NCBI RefSeq assembly: GCF_905475345.1
Contig: NC_066588.1
Coordinates: forward strand, 8,855,001 to 8,919,000
DNA length: 64,000 nt
Source of the DNA: Vespula vulgaris
Taxonomy: Eukaryota; Arthropoda; Insecta; Hymenoptera; Vespidae
Direction of reading: 5' to 3'
Below are positions 13,020 to 25,820 of the stretch, in pieces. Within the stretch, counting starts at the first letter, position 1; every line of letters begins with the position of its first letter. Position numbers and translations under genes: made by a program. Under the pieces are notes generated by a model. The model searched no databases and had not been told where the DNA came from. It saw only the letters and a list, made by a program, of their open reading frames with translations.

Positions 13020-13700
13020 TAGACACTTTAAACATAAAATAATTTCAATTTATTATTTCAATACTATTAAATTTTAAACTCCCTGTCGTTGTCTTTATCA
13101 AATATCAACAAAAACGAACTTTTTGCAAACTTTGATAGTTATCAGATTAGTTTTCTTTGCATTCCGACAAATAAATATTCAAGTTCTCTTCTTTCAAAAA
13201 GATAAGATTAAAAATTAATACTTTTGGTAATTTTATAATTACTTAAACAATCTGTAATATACACGGAATATGATAAATTAATATTTAAATAATAATACAT
13301 TTCTCCTAAACATTGTATTATAACTCGAAACGCGCTTAAATATAAAATAATTTTACTTTAATATTTCAATATAGTTAAATTTTAAACTCGGAGTTGCGTA
13401 TTAAATTTCGATAATTAATAAATAAGATTATTTTACTAATATTTCAGAAATAGAACGTTGTTAGCAACATTACAACGATCGTAAGACACGATCAATATAG
13501 AATAAATTCAATTTTATCTTTCGTCAAACATAAATCACGAACTCAGAAGAGAATAATTAATAAATCAGGTTATTTTACTAACATTCGAACAATGTACGAG
13601 AAATATGAATTTTAATTAATTACTATTTAAATATTACAACATTCTTAGCAACATTACAAAGATCATATACATATATTATCGATTCATATACTATCGATTG
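13020..13700. repeat. Degenerate direct repeats in the spacer
   Basis: About 55 bases at 13028-13080 (TTAAACATAAAATAATTTCA onward) recur at 13336-13388. The TTAGCAACATTACAA sequence near 13460 recurs near 13645. These are old, diverged direct repeats in very AT-rich DNA with no gene. Confidence 0.55.
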
Positions 13701-13744
13701 ATACACATATTATCGATTTAAAATTAACCATGTTGAATACATAT

Positions 13745-14110
13745 CGGTGTAGATTTTTGTACGGAAAGCCATAAATAAATTTGCTGTTGATGCAGCAACC
13801 TTCATCTAATGATATCTAAATTGATAGTACTTGCAATCCATCGAAATCTTACGATATGCAAGTACTACCGAATAAATGATTGCATATTTCAAAACTTTTC
13901 AAAAATCTTTTCAGTCTAATTCTAAACATTGAAGTACTCACATTTTACATTGCTGATTATATTTCAACAGATAAATAAATTGAATATAATAGAATTCTAA
14001 AGTAATTTGTTAAAGAAAAGAACAGAAAACTTTTTTATCGAATTTATGCTTTCAATCAAAGCTACATATTTCCTTTTTATTTTTATTTATTCTTATTAAT
14101 TATTTTTTAT
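13745..14110 (+). repeat. Third, internally deleted copy of the same repeat
   Basis: In the same orientation as arm B. It starts near an AGATTTTT-(GT/AA)-ACGGAAA sequence shared with 14511-14525 and skips the middle. It resumes at a GCAGCAACCTTC sequence and then matches arms A and B through AAACATT-AAGTACT-ACATT (13926-13950 with 14867-14890). It then fades into T-rich DNA. Confidence 0.55.
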
Positions 14111-14414
14111 AAATGAGCCTTTAGATGTGGGCCTCTCTTTCAATATTATGTAAAGCTCTTAAGTACGATTTTTATCAGGGATCTAAAACGAGTCTCCTTC
14201 TTTCAGTACACAACAATCGAATTCGATTTTGGTACTCTTATTTTGGCTTTTTTTTTTCTTTTCTTTCTCTCTTTTTGCTCTTTCCGTCTTCGCTTTCTTT
14301 TATTCTCATCTTCGTTTTTTCTTTTTCTCTTTCTCTTCTTCTCTTCTTCTTTTAATATTTTTCTATTCCAGTCTAGATCATTGAGGGACGAATCATCCAG
14401 AGATGAATCGTCGA

Positions 14415-15455
14415 TGTAGTAAATGGTCAGCGAGGATTCGGTATATCTTGGCGTAGATTCATAAAATATATAATATCATTTAAAGGCTTGATTCGTCATC
14501 ATGGGATTAGATTTTTAAACGGAAATTTATGGGACCTTTCCGCATTATATGCAGAGAAGGTATATTTTTTTTCTTCCATGCAAGTAAAATAGGGAGAACA
14601 CTCACGCACGTGTCGGCGGACACAAGCGTGAATGTTCACGGAAGCGATTAAAATTCCTATCATGAACTTCGTTTTATTGTTCATAATTTCGATGAGAAAA
14701 TTGAGAACGCGAATTTTAAAGTAGGGTCACTGGATCATCATGGATCTCCCATAATGCAATAACCTTCTCATGGTGAGACCTATGTCGGTATTATTTACGA
14801 AATAAGTAACACTGGACGAATAGCTGCTTATCTTAATACCAAAACTTATTCTTTCTGATTTCAACTAAACATTATAGTACTTACATTCTATATTGTTAAT
14901 TATACTTCGATAGATAAGCAGATTAATACAGTGAAATTTTTTAATTTCTTACAAAGATGAACGTACTGAAAAATTCTAATTTCTTTATTATTCTTATTGA
15001 TTTTTATTTGTTTTTATATTTACTTTTATTTACGTCTCTCAGATTAAATACTTTACTTTTTATTCTACTTATATTCGTCATCATATCCACATATTTGAAG
15101 TTTCAAGATATGCATCAGTGGTTTTGTTTCTACTATTATCTTTTACATATGATATTTTATTTCTTATGTATTTTGGCCTAAATAATTGAGGACTAATTAC
15201 GCTTTAACCATTTGTTTAAAGAAGTATAATATGGACGTATGGTTTTATCTTGTTTTCATCGGATGTACTATCATTTACTGTTTCACTGTAATATAAAAAT
15301 TCCTCTCTCTAATTGAATTGTTAAAGTTCGAAATGACTTACGCAACTTATATACCAGTGACACAATAGGCGCATAGTGACGACAATATTTCCCTATTGCT
15401 TTTGTAGTTCATATTTTATCCATAACTGTCGCTGAAGTCGTATATACTACAAACG
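14415..15455 (+). repeat. Inverted duplication, arm B
   Basis: Inverted partner of 11775-12975; see that entry for anchor pairs. The outer end (15395-15450) keeps a diverged copy of the DNA that lies just 5' of LACTB2, but the copy stops before any LACTB2 codons. A pyrimidine tract (about 14248-14352) sits inside the spacer next to this arm. Confidence 0.75.
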
Positions 15456-16450
15456 AAAGATAGTAAATAGCCTTAATCAAAACTGAATTATCGATAATGA
15501 TAAATTATTTTTATCGATGCTACAGTATACTCTATAATAAAATCGCTGAAACAAAATTGATTCTATTTATGTATTAGATTCAGAATATTTTATTAAACTA
15601 TTTAATATTTTATTATATTTTATGTACATGCATATTTTGATTTATTTATTTATCTACTTATTTATCTATCTATGAAAAATTATACATTTATTAAATAGCT
15701 CTATATTATTATTTATATAACTTTCCAAAATAAATTGTAAATATTTAGACATTACAAATCTTTTTTGTTCATATACATATTTTTTCCATTTTCAATATTA
15801 ATTAAAAATTTTTTAATATAAAATGAAAATCTTTCCACAAAGTGAATTTGATCGAAAATAAAAAAAAAACTTTATTTCCCAGTAGGATTCGATCCTTGAT
15901 CACTTAAATAATCTATTAGATTTTCTGAAGTTTTAAAAAATTTATTATAGCCACCTACCAACACGGCGGTAACTATTCGTAGAACTTTGAAACATTGAAG
16001 TCCCATAAGAACTTGAGTATTGTCAGTTAAACGAAAAATATTGCTGTTTATAGGGTAACGGAAATGGTATTTGATTCTTAAAGAAAACTAATTTTATCTT
16101 GTTATAAATATAAAATTGAAAACAACAAACGGCTGAAATTATTTGTTAAAACAGAAGAAAGTGAATGTTATATTACTACTCAACTACGAACGTTGAGATA
16201 GATTTTGTTTGCAAAACATTAACCTATATGTGTTCGTAATGCTTATAGGTTGTATCTTGTTATTACGCCATAATGAGAAAGGATGATGAAAAGATATTAA
16301 ATATTTTATCATTAATTTTTATCATGGATTGAAACTTTATACTTGTATTGAATACAAATCATACGTACATGTTGCAAACTTTGTTTGTAAACAAACATAT
16401 TTTTATTTTGTATATCCACGTGTTATGTATACTTTTTGGAATTGTATAGA
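15456..16450. other. 5' flank of DET1
   Basis: AT-rich DNA with no coding signal. The DET1 promoter is probably in the last few hundred bases, but I cannot place it. Confidence 0.4.
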
Positions 16451-18698
16451 ATGGCCGAAAGAGATGGTAAAATCGAATTTGTGACAGAACCTTTTCCTAT
16501 TAAACCACGAAAATTCGGACCACAGAATGTTGTTGTACGTCTTAGAAGAAGAGAAACATTTGGCTGTCCATATCCAGGAACTCATGTTCATAGTGCTAGA
16601 CAATTTTATCAAAATGTATTTCCAAATTTTACAATTATGAACGTGGAAAAACCCCCATGTTTTCTCAGGAAATTCAGTCCAGATGGAAAATATTTGATTG
16701 CTTTTAGTGCAGATCAAACATCTATAGAAGTATACGAATATCGTGGAGCATCTGCTGCAGCAGATCTTTTAGCCGACATTGAAGGTGAATACATAGGACA
16801 TAAAAATGATGATGTTAATATTAATATAAGATGCAATGTTTTCAGTCGATTTTTCAAGGTATTTATCTTGTAATTTTATGTGTTAAGTTTGATGTAGTTT
16901 GATCTAAACAATCTTTAAAATAATTATAGGCTAAATGGACAATTAATGTAGTTCAATGCAACCAACAATTAAATAGAGAATGTAGTTTATTTACAGATGA
17001 TTGTCGTTATGTTATTGTTGGTTCTGCAGCACATATTCCTGATGAACTCAGGCCTCATTTTTATCAAGTATGTATAGAAGTATACAATGCAAATGTGTAA
17101 TTATCATTACATTTGGAATGTCTCATTCGGTAAAGATTATTTTAATAATGCATTACTGTTTTTTAAGATTTATTCAAATAACGAGGCATTGACACCTAAT
17201 CCAAGATCTCCACTTGAGGATTATACTCTACACTTGGTTGATATACGAGATGGAAAATTATGTCACACTAGACATTTCAAAGTTGATAAAATATATTTAT
17301 CACACAATCAAGGTATTTATATAAAATAATTCTATTACAGAGGAATATTAAATAAGTAATTTACATTAAATTTTAGGTCTGTATTTATACAAAGATATTT
17401 TGGCTGTGTTATCTGTGCAACACCAAACTATACATGTATTTAAAATTCTTAATGGAATGTTTATATATATCAAATTAATAGGAAGGTAAGATTACAATGA
17501 TTTAATTATATCTTTTCTTCTAAGCATAAAAAAATAGTTATTAAATAAATATCAACCATTTAAAAATAGGTTTTGTATGGGAGATGAAGCTTATTTATTT
17601 TCATTTGGTGCATGGCGTGGTGTAAATTATAGATCATTTAGGGATACCAGAATAAACAGCCTTAAACACAAATTATTAGTATTTTTATATAGGAGGGCAG
17701 AATATATAAGCGATACAACTAATGACCCATATGAATTGAGACGATTTTATCAATATTTTGATCAGGTATGTTAGATCATAATATATATCGTAATAGAACA
17801 TAATCATATAATCAAGTAACATGCTTTTATTGGTATTTATATTCTAATATAATATTTCAGTTGAACGCATTGAGAATGTGGAAGATGCAATTATTAGATG
17901 CAAATCATATACTTATAAGATTTGCTAGCGAAGAAGTTGCGACTCTTCAAGCAAACGAACCAAATGCACAACCAGCTCTTCTCGTTGTATATAATATGGA
18001 GACTGCTAAAATTTTGGCGGTATATGATAATGCATCTACTCAATTACTGACCCAATTTGAAAATTTCAGTGATTTTTTTAGAAATGCTAGAATGAGTACA
18101 GATTGCCAATACATGTGTTCTCCGTCAAATAATATTTATGCACGGTATTACATTTTCTTCTACATAAAAAAAAAAGACACAAAAATTACCTTAATATTTA
18201 AAATATATTCGCTAACAATTTAATGAATGCTGTAGATTAATGCAACAGAGGTTCAAACAGACAATAGTCAGTGCCAGATATGGTGGAATTACTGAAGCAA
18301 CAAAAAGGTTACTTGCACAATTACCAATTTGTGCTCAATCTTATTCAAGTTCTCCATACCTTGATCTGTCTTTGTTCTGTTATGATGATAAATGGGTATC
18401 TATGATGGAACGACCTAAAGCTTCTGGAGAACATCCAATTCGGTACATTGGTATTTAAGTTTATCTTACGTTGCTTTGATTATAATTTAACAGGCAATTT
18501 TTTATTTTTTATAGCTTTTATGCACGTGATTCTGGTCTTCTAAAATTCAAAATGTATGCAGGAATGTTTGGTCGTACAGCGCCAACTGCAGCAAGAAGAT
18601 TAGTAGCGTTTATTTTTCATCCAACAGATCCATTTGCTATATCAGTCCAACGTACCAATGCTGAATACATCGTCAGTTTCCATATAAGGCATATCTGA
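16451..18698 (+). CDS. DET1: DET1 homolog (Drosophila abnormal oocyte)
   Basis: A complete 556-residue protein; the human protein is about 550. Exons: 16451-16858, 16930-17067, 17168-17312, 17377-17485, 17570-17765, 17861-18144, 18236-18442, 18515-18698; phases 0, 0, 1, 2, 0, 2, 2. DET1 is a subunit of the COP1-DET1-DDB1-CUL4 ubiquitin ligase, which controls transcription factor turnover; the Drosophila orthologue abo is linked to histone gene repression. Family sequences seen in order are: QNVFPNFTIMNVEKPPCFLR, SPDGKYLIAFSADQTS, TPNPRSPLEDY, INSLKHKLLVFLYRRAE, FFQ-like YQYFDQ, LRMWKMQLLD, YLDLSLFCYDDKWVS and the end ISVQRTNAEYIVSFH. The start is the first in-frame ATG before the homology begins; the N-terminal ~35 residues are less conserved. 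Introns are 64-117 bases. No frame break or missing block was seen. Confidence 0.96.
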
Positions 18699-19680
18699 AT
18701 GATGTATAACAATATTATATCAAAAAAGTTTCTATTTTCAAGACATTGTTGCTCTGTTATAGCAAGCTACTTAAAATAATTTGATAGTATATAAAATACT
18801 TTTCTATGCAAGAACAAAAATATCATATCTATATTGATATATGGCAAGATATAAATGTAAATAGAAAATTCTTTATACCTAGATTTTTTGTACAAATAAT
18901 ACGGACTCAATATTTAATATTATCGTTATTTAAAGAGTCACGATTGTCTCTTTTATTGTACATAAACAGGATGATGTAAAATAATTCTTGCCATAATATT
19001 TTATTCGGAAGATTATAAAAACATTTCTAACATTATTATAAAATACAAAATATCGATAACGAGGAATGAGTTATAAAAAAAAGAAATTAATTCTTTTAAC
19101 AATAAACTTTTGAAGAATTTTAGCTTTATACAAATTGTATTCTTATTAACGTTTATAATGTAATTTGCTTCATTGTCCAATAATTTCTCGATATAAGGAT
19201 AAGTTTACATTATACGAATGTAAATTAAAAAAAAAAAAATATATTTGTAAAATAATTTATAATTAATGATGTGACGGATAATTTGTAAAAATCATATTTT
19301 ATGTATTAAATATATTTAAAAATCAACTCTTGAAGAAGAAAAAGGAAGAAAGATAGGGAGTTATATAAAAACAAAGTAAAAAAAGAAATGTTAGATTGAT
19401 TTGATATTCAACTGATGATCGAGCCATAATTGGCCACGAAAATCTTACATTCCTTTCGACCGCCATTGTTATAACAACCTGTAGCTCCTTCGAGTTCCTT
19501 GCAGCACCACCTATAACCCACGCCAAAGAACTACAAGCTACGTGTCGTAGTCATAAAAAAAAAGGATGTAACGTGAGCCACGGCCGTGCAATGGTGTTTG
19601 GATATTATTCATATTATATTTCATAGTATAATCGGCAGTATTGGTAAGAAAAGACAAAGAAAGGGAAAAAAAGAAACTTA
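18699..19680. other. DET1 3' flank and intergenic DNA
   Basis: No gene seen. The DNA is very AT-rich. A slightly more GC-rich patch at 19420-19620 is probably the promoter side of the next + gene. Confidence 0.5.
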
Positions 19681-20158
19681 TCTTCGAGTACGACATTAGG
19701 ACAAGATAACCTGGTTCTAGCGTCCATGTATATTCGAAAACGTAAGTAAAGCGTGTACATCTTTCTACTTGTTCAAACCTGCAAGCTTCTTCTTTGCATC
19801 TTTTTTCTTTAATGTTCTAATATATATTTATATTTCGTTATATGAAAATGATACTTTCTAAATTTTACTGTTATAAAGATGACGTCGTTTGACGTATAAA
19901 ATCATCCATTATAGTTATCAATGAAAGCGTCCTAATTAGCACGCTTGGTCAATGCTGCGTTCTTATGTGAGAATGCAGACCTTATTTTACAAAGATGTTG
20001 CATCCTTCGTGTAGTTTTATTACACTCGATCCTAGACTTATTTATATTCTAAGGAAAATTATATTATTGTATTATTTTCAACAAGAAACTTAAGACCATG
20101 ACAAATTATCGTCAATATCCTTTGTTTATTTATTATGTTTTTTTTTTTTTTTTTACAG
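19681..20158 (+). other. Probable 5' UTR exon end and first intron of the KKSHKK gene
   Basis: A strong donor (AAAAC/GTAAGT, intron from 19742) is followed by a strong acceptor with a T-only tract (TTTTTTTTACAG, ends 20158). The two define a 417-base intron ahead of the start codon at 20409. The transcription start is not placed. Confidence 0.5.
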
Positions 20159-20408
20159 ATATCCTGCTGGAATACAATTTGAAACATACTCTTAAAGAAC
20201 AGTTATGATAAAAAGTTAACATTGTTTATTAGAATTTAATTACTTAGTTTATTGAAGTTTAGTATTATGTTTATCTTCCAGTTATTAATTATTATTTTTA
20301 TTAACTGATCATTCAAAACTTGATATAATACAAAGATAAAAAAAGCTTTCTTAAAAACGTGTATACGTGCATGTTTTATACTTTTGCTAAAAAAAGACGG
20401 ATAAGATT

Positions 20409-23400
20409 ATGTTCAATAATCAAATGACAAGTACAACGGAAAACGAAAATGATTGTACAGAAGAACATAATTTGAGTAATGAAAGAAAAGAACAAAAATT
20501 CATTGTAGATGTGAGTCCATCAAATGATAATAGATATTTTGTTAAGAGAGCATATACATCACCAAGAATACTTAGTAAATCAGTACCACGAAGAAATAGA
20601 AATTTCATTCGTTATAAAATAAATAGATCATTAAGTTTTGATAATACTAAAAATGATCGTTTGTTTAAATCTCCTAATTCTAGTTCTGGAAATAGTTCTT
20701 TTGATAATGATAAATATTTAACAAGATCGGCTAAGATAATGAGAGCACTAAATTTTAATTGTAGCCCTTTCTACAATCAAAGAAAGAAAATAAAAAAGAC
20801 ATTAAATTTTAACTTAACTCCAAGTCCAAAGAAATTTTCCAATCTCAGAATTTCACGAGATAATATAAATTTCAATTTGACTTCATCTTCGCCTAAAATT
20901 AATAAAACTTTGAATTTTGACACAAGTCCAAGTGATTCTAGTACCAGTAGTATATTACTTACATCATTTGATTCTATGGACGAAAATCAAAATCAAACTC
21001 CTTCTCAGCGAAATACAAAGACTAAAAAGTTATTGAATTATATTACACCCAAGAAAAGGATGTATGTTTCATCTCCAGATATGGATATATCTTCTCCATC
21101 TTTACGTCTTAGTCTTAAAGAAAAAATTGATGATATTGTACAAATGAGTAGTTCGCCTATTCCACATTCTTTCAATAAAGATAGAAAAGCATTAAATTTT
21201 AATACTCGCTGCAATATCAGCACACCAAGAAATTTGTATGCTGATTTTTCTAACGACGATGATGAAAGGCCACGTACACCTGAAAATACAATTTCCATTG
21301 TTCCTGAAAGTATGAGTGCCATAAAGAAGAGTCATAAAAAGGTAAGAATATTTTTTTGTTTTAATGAATTTGTATTTTTACTAACATACTATACAAGTAT
21401 TTTTATATTCCTTCTTACATAGGAAAGATCTTTACGACAAACAGATAATTTATCTACAAAGCATGCAAACGTATTACAAAAATTAACAGATCCTTTCATG
21501 GTTGAACAATTTGATGACTTACAAACAGAAAAAAGACCTTTAACTCCACCAATGGCTGAAAAAAGTATTGTGTCTGTCTGTGATACAAATTCTATTAAGC
21601 AATCTCATAAAAAAGATAAAAGTAAGAAAAAAATATCAATGTTTCATTCAGGTGATGAACTTTCTGACTCAGGATCTATTTTTGATTATTCCATAGAATC
21701 CATAGAACAAGGAAATATACATGAAGAAAATAATCTACACGATACTGATTTTAATCTTAATAAAAATGAAGATAATGTAGATTGTGACTCAAATAGTAAC
21801 AATGTATCAGTAAATAGTATTGGTTGTTGCGAATTGATAAATAGTTCAAATGAAACTGTAAACGATCAGATTATGGATAATGTCAGTAATATGGATGCAA
21901 AATCTAGTTCTTGCCTTGAAGAACAAACATGTAACATAATTTCCCAGAATCCTCTACCAAGTACTAGTAATGCCAATGAGAAAAGCAGATCGGTAACACC
22001 AAATGCACTTGAAACAAATTCTATATCTTCGGTAAAAGTAATCACTCCAGAAAATCATATAAATTTTTTACAACATATTCAAACTGAATCAATTAAAAAA
22101 TCTCATAAGAAGATTAAAGATGAAAATAGGAAGAAGCTTTTTTTACCTAGAAGTCTTGAAAATAAACTTAAAGAAGAAAAATTGGATACTACTAAAAATA
22201 AGCATTCAGAAGTATCAAAAGATGATCAAAACGATAATAATATTCTAATAAGTGAGAACTGTATCGATACAGAAATTAATGTTCGTGCAAGTACACCTGA
22301 AAACGTTAATTCTAGCAGGTTGTTATTGTCAAACTTTAGTTCAGTTAAGAAATCACATAAAAAAGACAAGCATAATAAAATTGTTTCAGAATTTATGCGA
22401 CGTCAAAAATTGTTAAGTAAAGATGCAGATTATAACAATGTGCAACGTGAAATGCACAATGACGTCAATAAGAAAGATCAACGAAAAATAAAAAACAAGT
22501 CTATTAACAGTGATGGTACTATGTCTAATTTACATTTAGATAATATCAAATTTAACAATAAACTGTCTCCGAGTAAAAGAAAAATATTGTCCAATTTATC
22601 AGATGATGATTTATTACATTTATTGTGCAATTCTAAATCAACACAAAGTGAAGATGGAAGTACAGAGGAATTCAAAATTTGTACACCGATAAAGAAAAGA
22701 AAACCATTATTAAAAACTGGTTTGAAATCTGATTGTTTACATGATGTACAGTCAGATAAAAATGATTCATTTGAAGAAGAGATAATGAATATTGATGCAT
22801 CTCGATGTATAACGCCAACTCTAAGACATCTTGGTTGTACAGTATTACCAGCGCATAATACTGATCTATTGAAAACAAATAATGATGGTAAGATTGCGAA
22901 TAATGAAAAAAGTAATTCAGTGGAGGAACAACAGCAGCCTGATACTCAAGATCAAAATGGAAGATCAACGCCCAAAAATATGTCTACAATAGAATTACTT
23001 CCTAACATTAATTCCATAAAAAAATCTCATAAAAAGGATAAACGTGGAAATGGATTGCATAGAAGCCTTATTTTAGAACAAGAAAAATTACTTTTAAAGA
23101 AAAATGATTACGAATTTTTACAGGTCATAGATCATAGAACTTCAACAATAGTTTCTAAACCAAATGATAATAAATCAAGTTTAGCTGATAATACTTCAAC
23201 AAACATATTGAGCAATGGTAGTAATAATAGTGGGGAAAGTTCTAGAATTACAATTTATAAAAATCCCCAAAGTTACAATCAAAATATTAATGTTAAAGAT
23301 AGAAAAAATATCCTAACAAATGATACTACCTCATCTAATAAGACTCCGCCTAACTGTTTAATGGTAAAAAATTATATTAGACTGTTGCAAACGACTTCAA

Positions 23401-23579
23401 TAAAAAAATCTCATAAAAAAGAACGAGATCGCAAAAAACATAAAATAATAAACAATGACCTAGAATTATCAGATGAAGGATCTATATTTGGAGAAAATGA
23501 AAAAGTTGATTCCTTAGAAGATTTACATATTGAAATTAATAGCAATGAGACTGATATAGATAGATCTGATTATGTATAA
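20409..23579 (+). CDS. Unrecognised basic repeat protein with six KKSHKK motifs
   Basis: Two coding exons, 20409-21341 and 21423-23579 (phase 0, good GTAAGA donor and TTACATAG acceptor), give 1029 residues. I do not recognise a family or a folded domain. The N-terminal 270 residues have about seven copies of a [RK]x-L-N/S-F/Y-N/D motif, for example RALNFNCSP, KTLNFNLTP, KTLNFDTSP and KALNFNTR, mostly followed by SP or TP. From residue 306 there are six copies of [IV]-K-[KQ]-S-H-K-K-[DEI]-[KR], at residues 306, 370, 536, 620, 844 and 972. All but perhaps one follow a TP-containing sequence such as RPRTPEN, RASTPEN or GRSTPKN. A second motif, ELSDSGSIF / ELSDEGSIF, flanks repeats 2 and 6. The protein is rich in Ser, Asn, Asp and Lys with no signal peptide or membrane segment. 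It is probably a disordered nuclear protein and a proline-directed kinase target. That is inference only. Confidence 0.85.
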
Positions 23580-25820
23580 ATTATAAATGGAGATATAATT
23601 AAAAAAAAACAGAGAAAACAAACAAGGTATTTATTGTTAATACGTTAATACGTTCATACGTTAATTAATACATTAACTAGAATATTTACTAATTCATATC
23701 TTTTTTAGATTTAATTAATTGCAACCGAAGAGTCCACATTTTTTTTAGTGGCAATATTCTAAGGATGGATCTATATTCATTCATGTAAGGCATTTTTATT
23801 TTCAGTATTTCCAGTAAAACATACAGTACAGCCTTTTGTTGGCATTAATGTATTTGCTCTCTTATTTTTTTATAAACATAATTTAATGTTAACAGTATTC
23901 TTATAAGAAAAATCGCTGATTTAAAGCTGAATGCACCAACAAATGAGAAGAATCTTTGTTAAAAACGAATCTATGATACAATACAATTTTCATATTAATT
24001 TTTTATACATTATTGTTAACAGTATTCGTAAATGTAAATTCTATAAAAGTAATCCTATTCTAACAGTGATATATTAACCAAATTATTACTTTAAAAACTA
24101 ACATCAATGATGAAATAATTGAGGATGTTTAAATTAGGCCAATTATTTCTTGTAATACCTTAATAACATTAAGTAATTATCTTAAGACATTAATCAATAC
24201 GAAAGTTATTCCAAAAGGTGTTGGTTAATGTTTATTAAAACTACATTTAGTGTAGAATGATTGATCATCATCTTGGGCCAATTTTTCTGCACTTTAGTTA
24301 TGATAGATTATAAAAGAAGAAGTAACAACTAACTTTATGATGTAAAGTGATATCATTATTGGCTTTCTCATTACAACACATTATAAAGGAAAATACATAT
24401 AAGTTGTGAGATGATAATGATAATAATAAGACTAACACAGCTTTATGCTGAATGTTTAAAAATTGCTAATTAGTATTACCAAGGATGATGGTGTCAAGAT
24501 ATATTGAAAAAGTTACACGGCAATATAATCGAAATCGTTTCATATAAGAAGTTTAGTTTATATTTGATATATGTTTGTTACAAAATAGTAACACATTGTT
24601 AAGTTAACTTCCACGTATCATTACCTAAAGCCTGTTACATTTGGTAGATAATTTATAAATACTATGTTTTTATTTTATGTCGTTTATTTAGTATTTTTAC
24701 ATAAACTAGTTATTTTTTTACGTATGATTGGACTACGAATCAAGGTGCATTTTGACTTATCATATATTACTTACGTAATACACTTGCATTAAAATATCAG
24801 GCATATGTACATATCTGTTTCTATGTTGGGAATTCCACTTTTAAAATATTGAAGATATGTAAATCCTAGTATAAATGTGATATGTATATAATGCTTAACT
24901 TTAGTAAGTATCGTTTAGATCTAAGAATTACATCTCAAATATAACTATGTTCCTTATTAAACTCTCTTTCTTTTTCTCTCTCTTTAAAAAGTTTTACAGA
25001 AAACATTAAAATGCTATAATAAATAAAAATGTTTAAGTTTCATCAATATAAAATACAGTATTTACGTTTGATGATCGGTTGCACAAAAGAAATTAAATTT
25101 TCTTGTATTACTATAAGTTAAAAGGTTAAAACTATTATCCACGCGAAAGCTTGTACCATAGCTTGTGATATTGTTTACCATTACATCTTAATCTAGTATA
25201 TTCAGTATGTATATTCTGCATGTTTGTAACGAAGTATTTTGTATATTTATATAAAAAAAAAAAGAAAAAAAAAATAAAATAACATAAAGGCAATATTTAT
25301 TAAGAATTTAAATTAAATTAAATCAATTAATAAGAGAAGTATTGGAAGATAAGAACATAAAATTTATTACATAGATTAATTTATATTATTTTATGAACAA
25401 TTTTAAATATTTCTGCATATTCACAAGAAACTTTTGAATCGCAGCTATAATTCGCGCGTAAAGAATCGTAAAAACTAATATGGCGAATTACGTTCATTGG
25501 ATCAGTAGTGATTACTGATTGGTTACTTTATGCACGCTTGCTATTGGTTCTAAATAATAGATGTAAAAAGATTTATCCAGTGTTGAGTTTGTTGTTGATC
25601 AAATATCATGTGCACACTCTATATTAACATTATATGATTCATGATTGAAAAAATAGGTAAAAATGTGGACGTACGTACGAAGTTATTTTCACAACATGGT
25701 TGTGTAGTAAGAGTTATTGGTACTCATTAAATAAAAAAAGTTTTGAATGATATTAAACAGATAATATAAGGAAACATCCAAGAGATCGTTCGTTGTTATA
25801 TTTTTTAGAATTAAATCATC
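23580..25820. other. Intergenic DNA, no gene seen
   Basis: AT-rich sequence without protein-like frames. The first part is probably 3' UTR of the KKSHKK gene and the last few hundred bases the RIOK2 promoter. Confidence 0.5.

Noticed and set aside
15885..15915. GGATTCGATCC, tRNA B-box-like sequence on the minus strand
   Set aside because: No D-arm, anticodon arm or acceptor stem could be paired around it; it is just a short palindrome.
16403..16717. Minus-strand frame over DET1 exon 1
   Set aside because: Shadow of the DET1 coding exon, which has clear homology on the plus strand.
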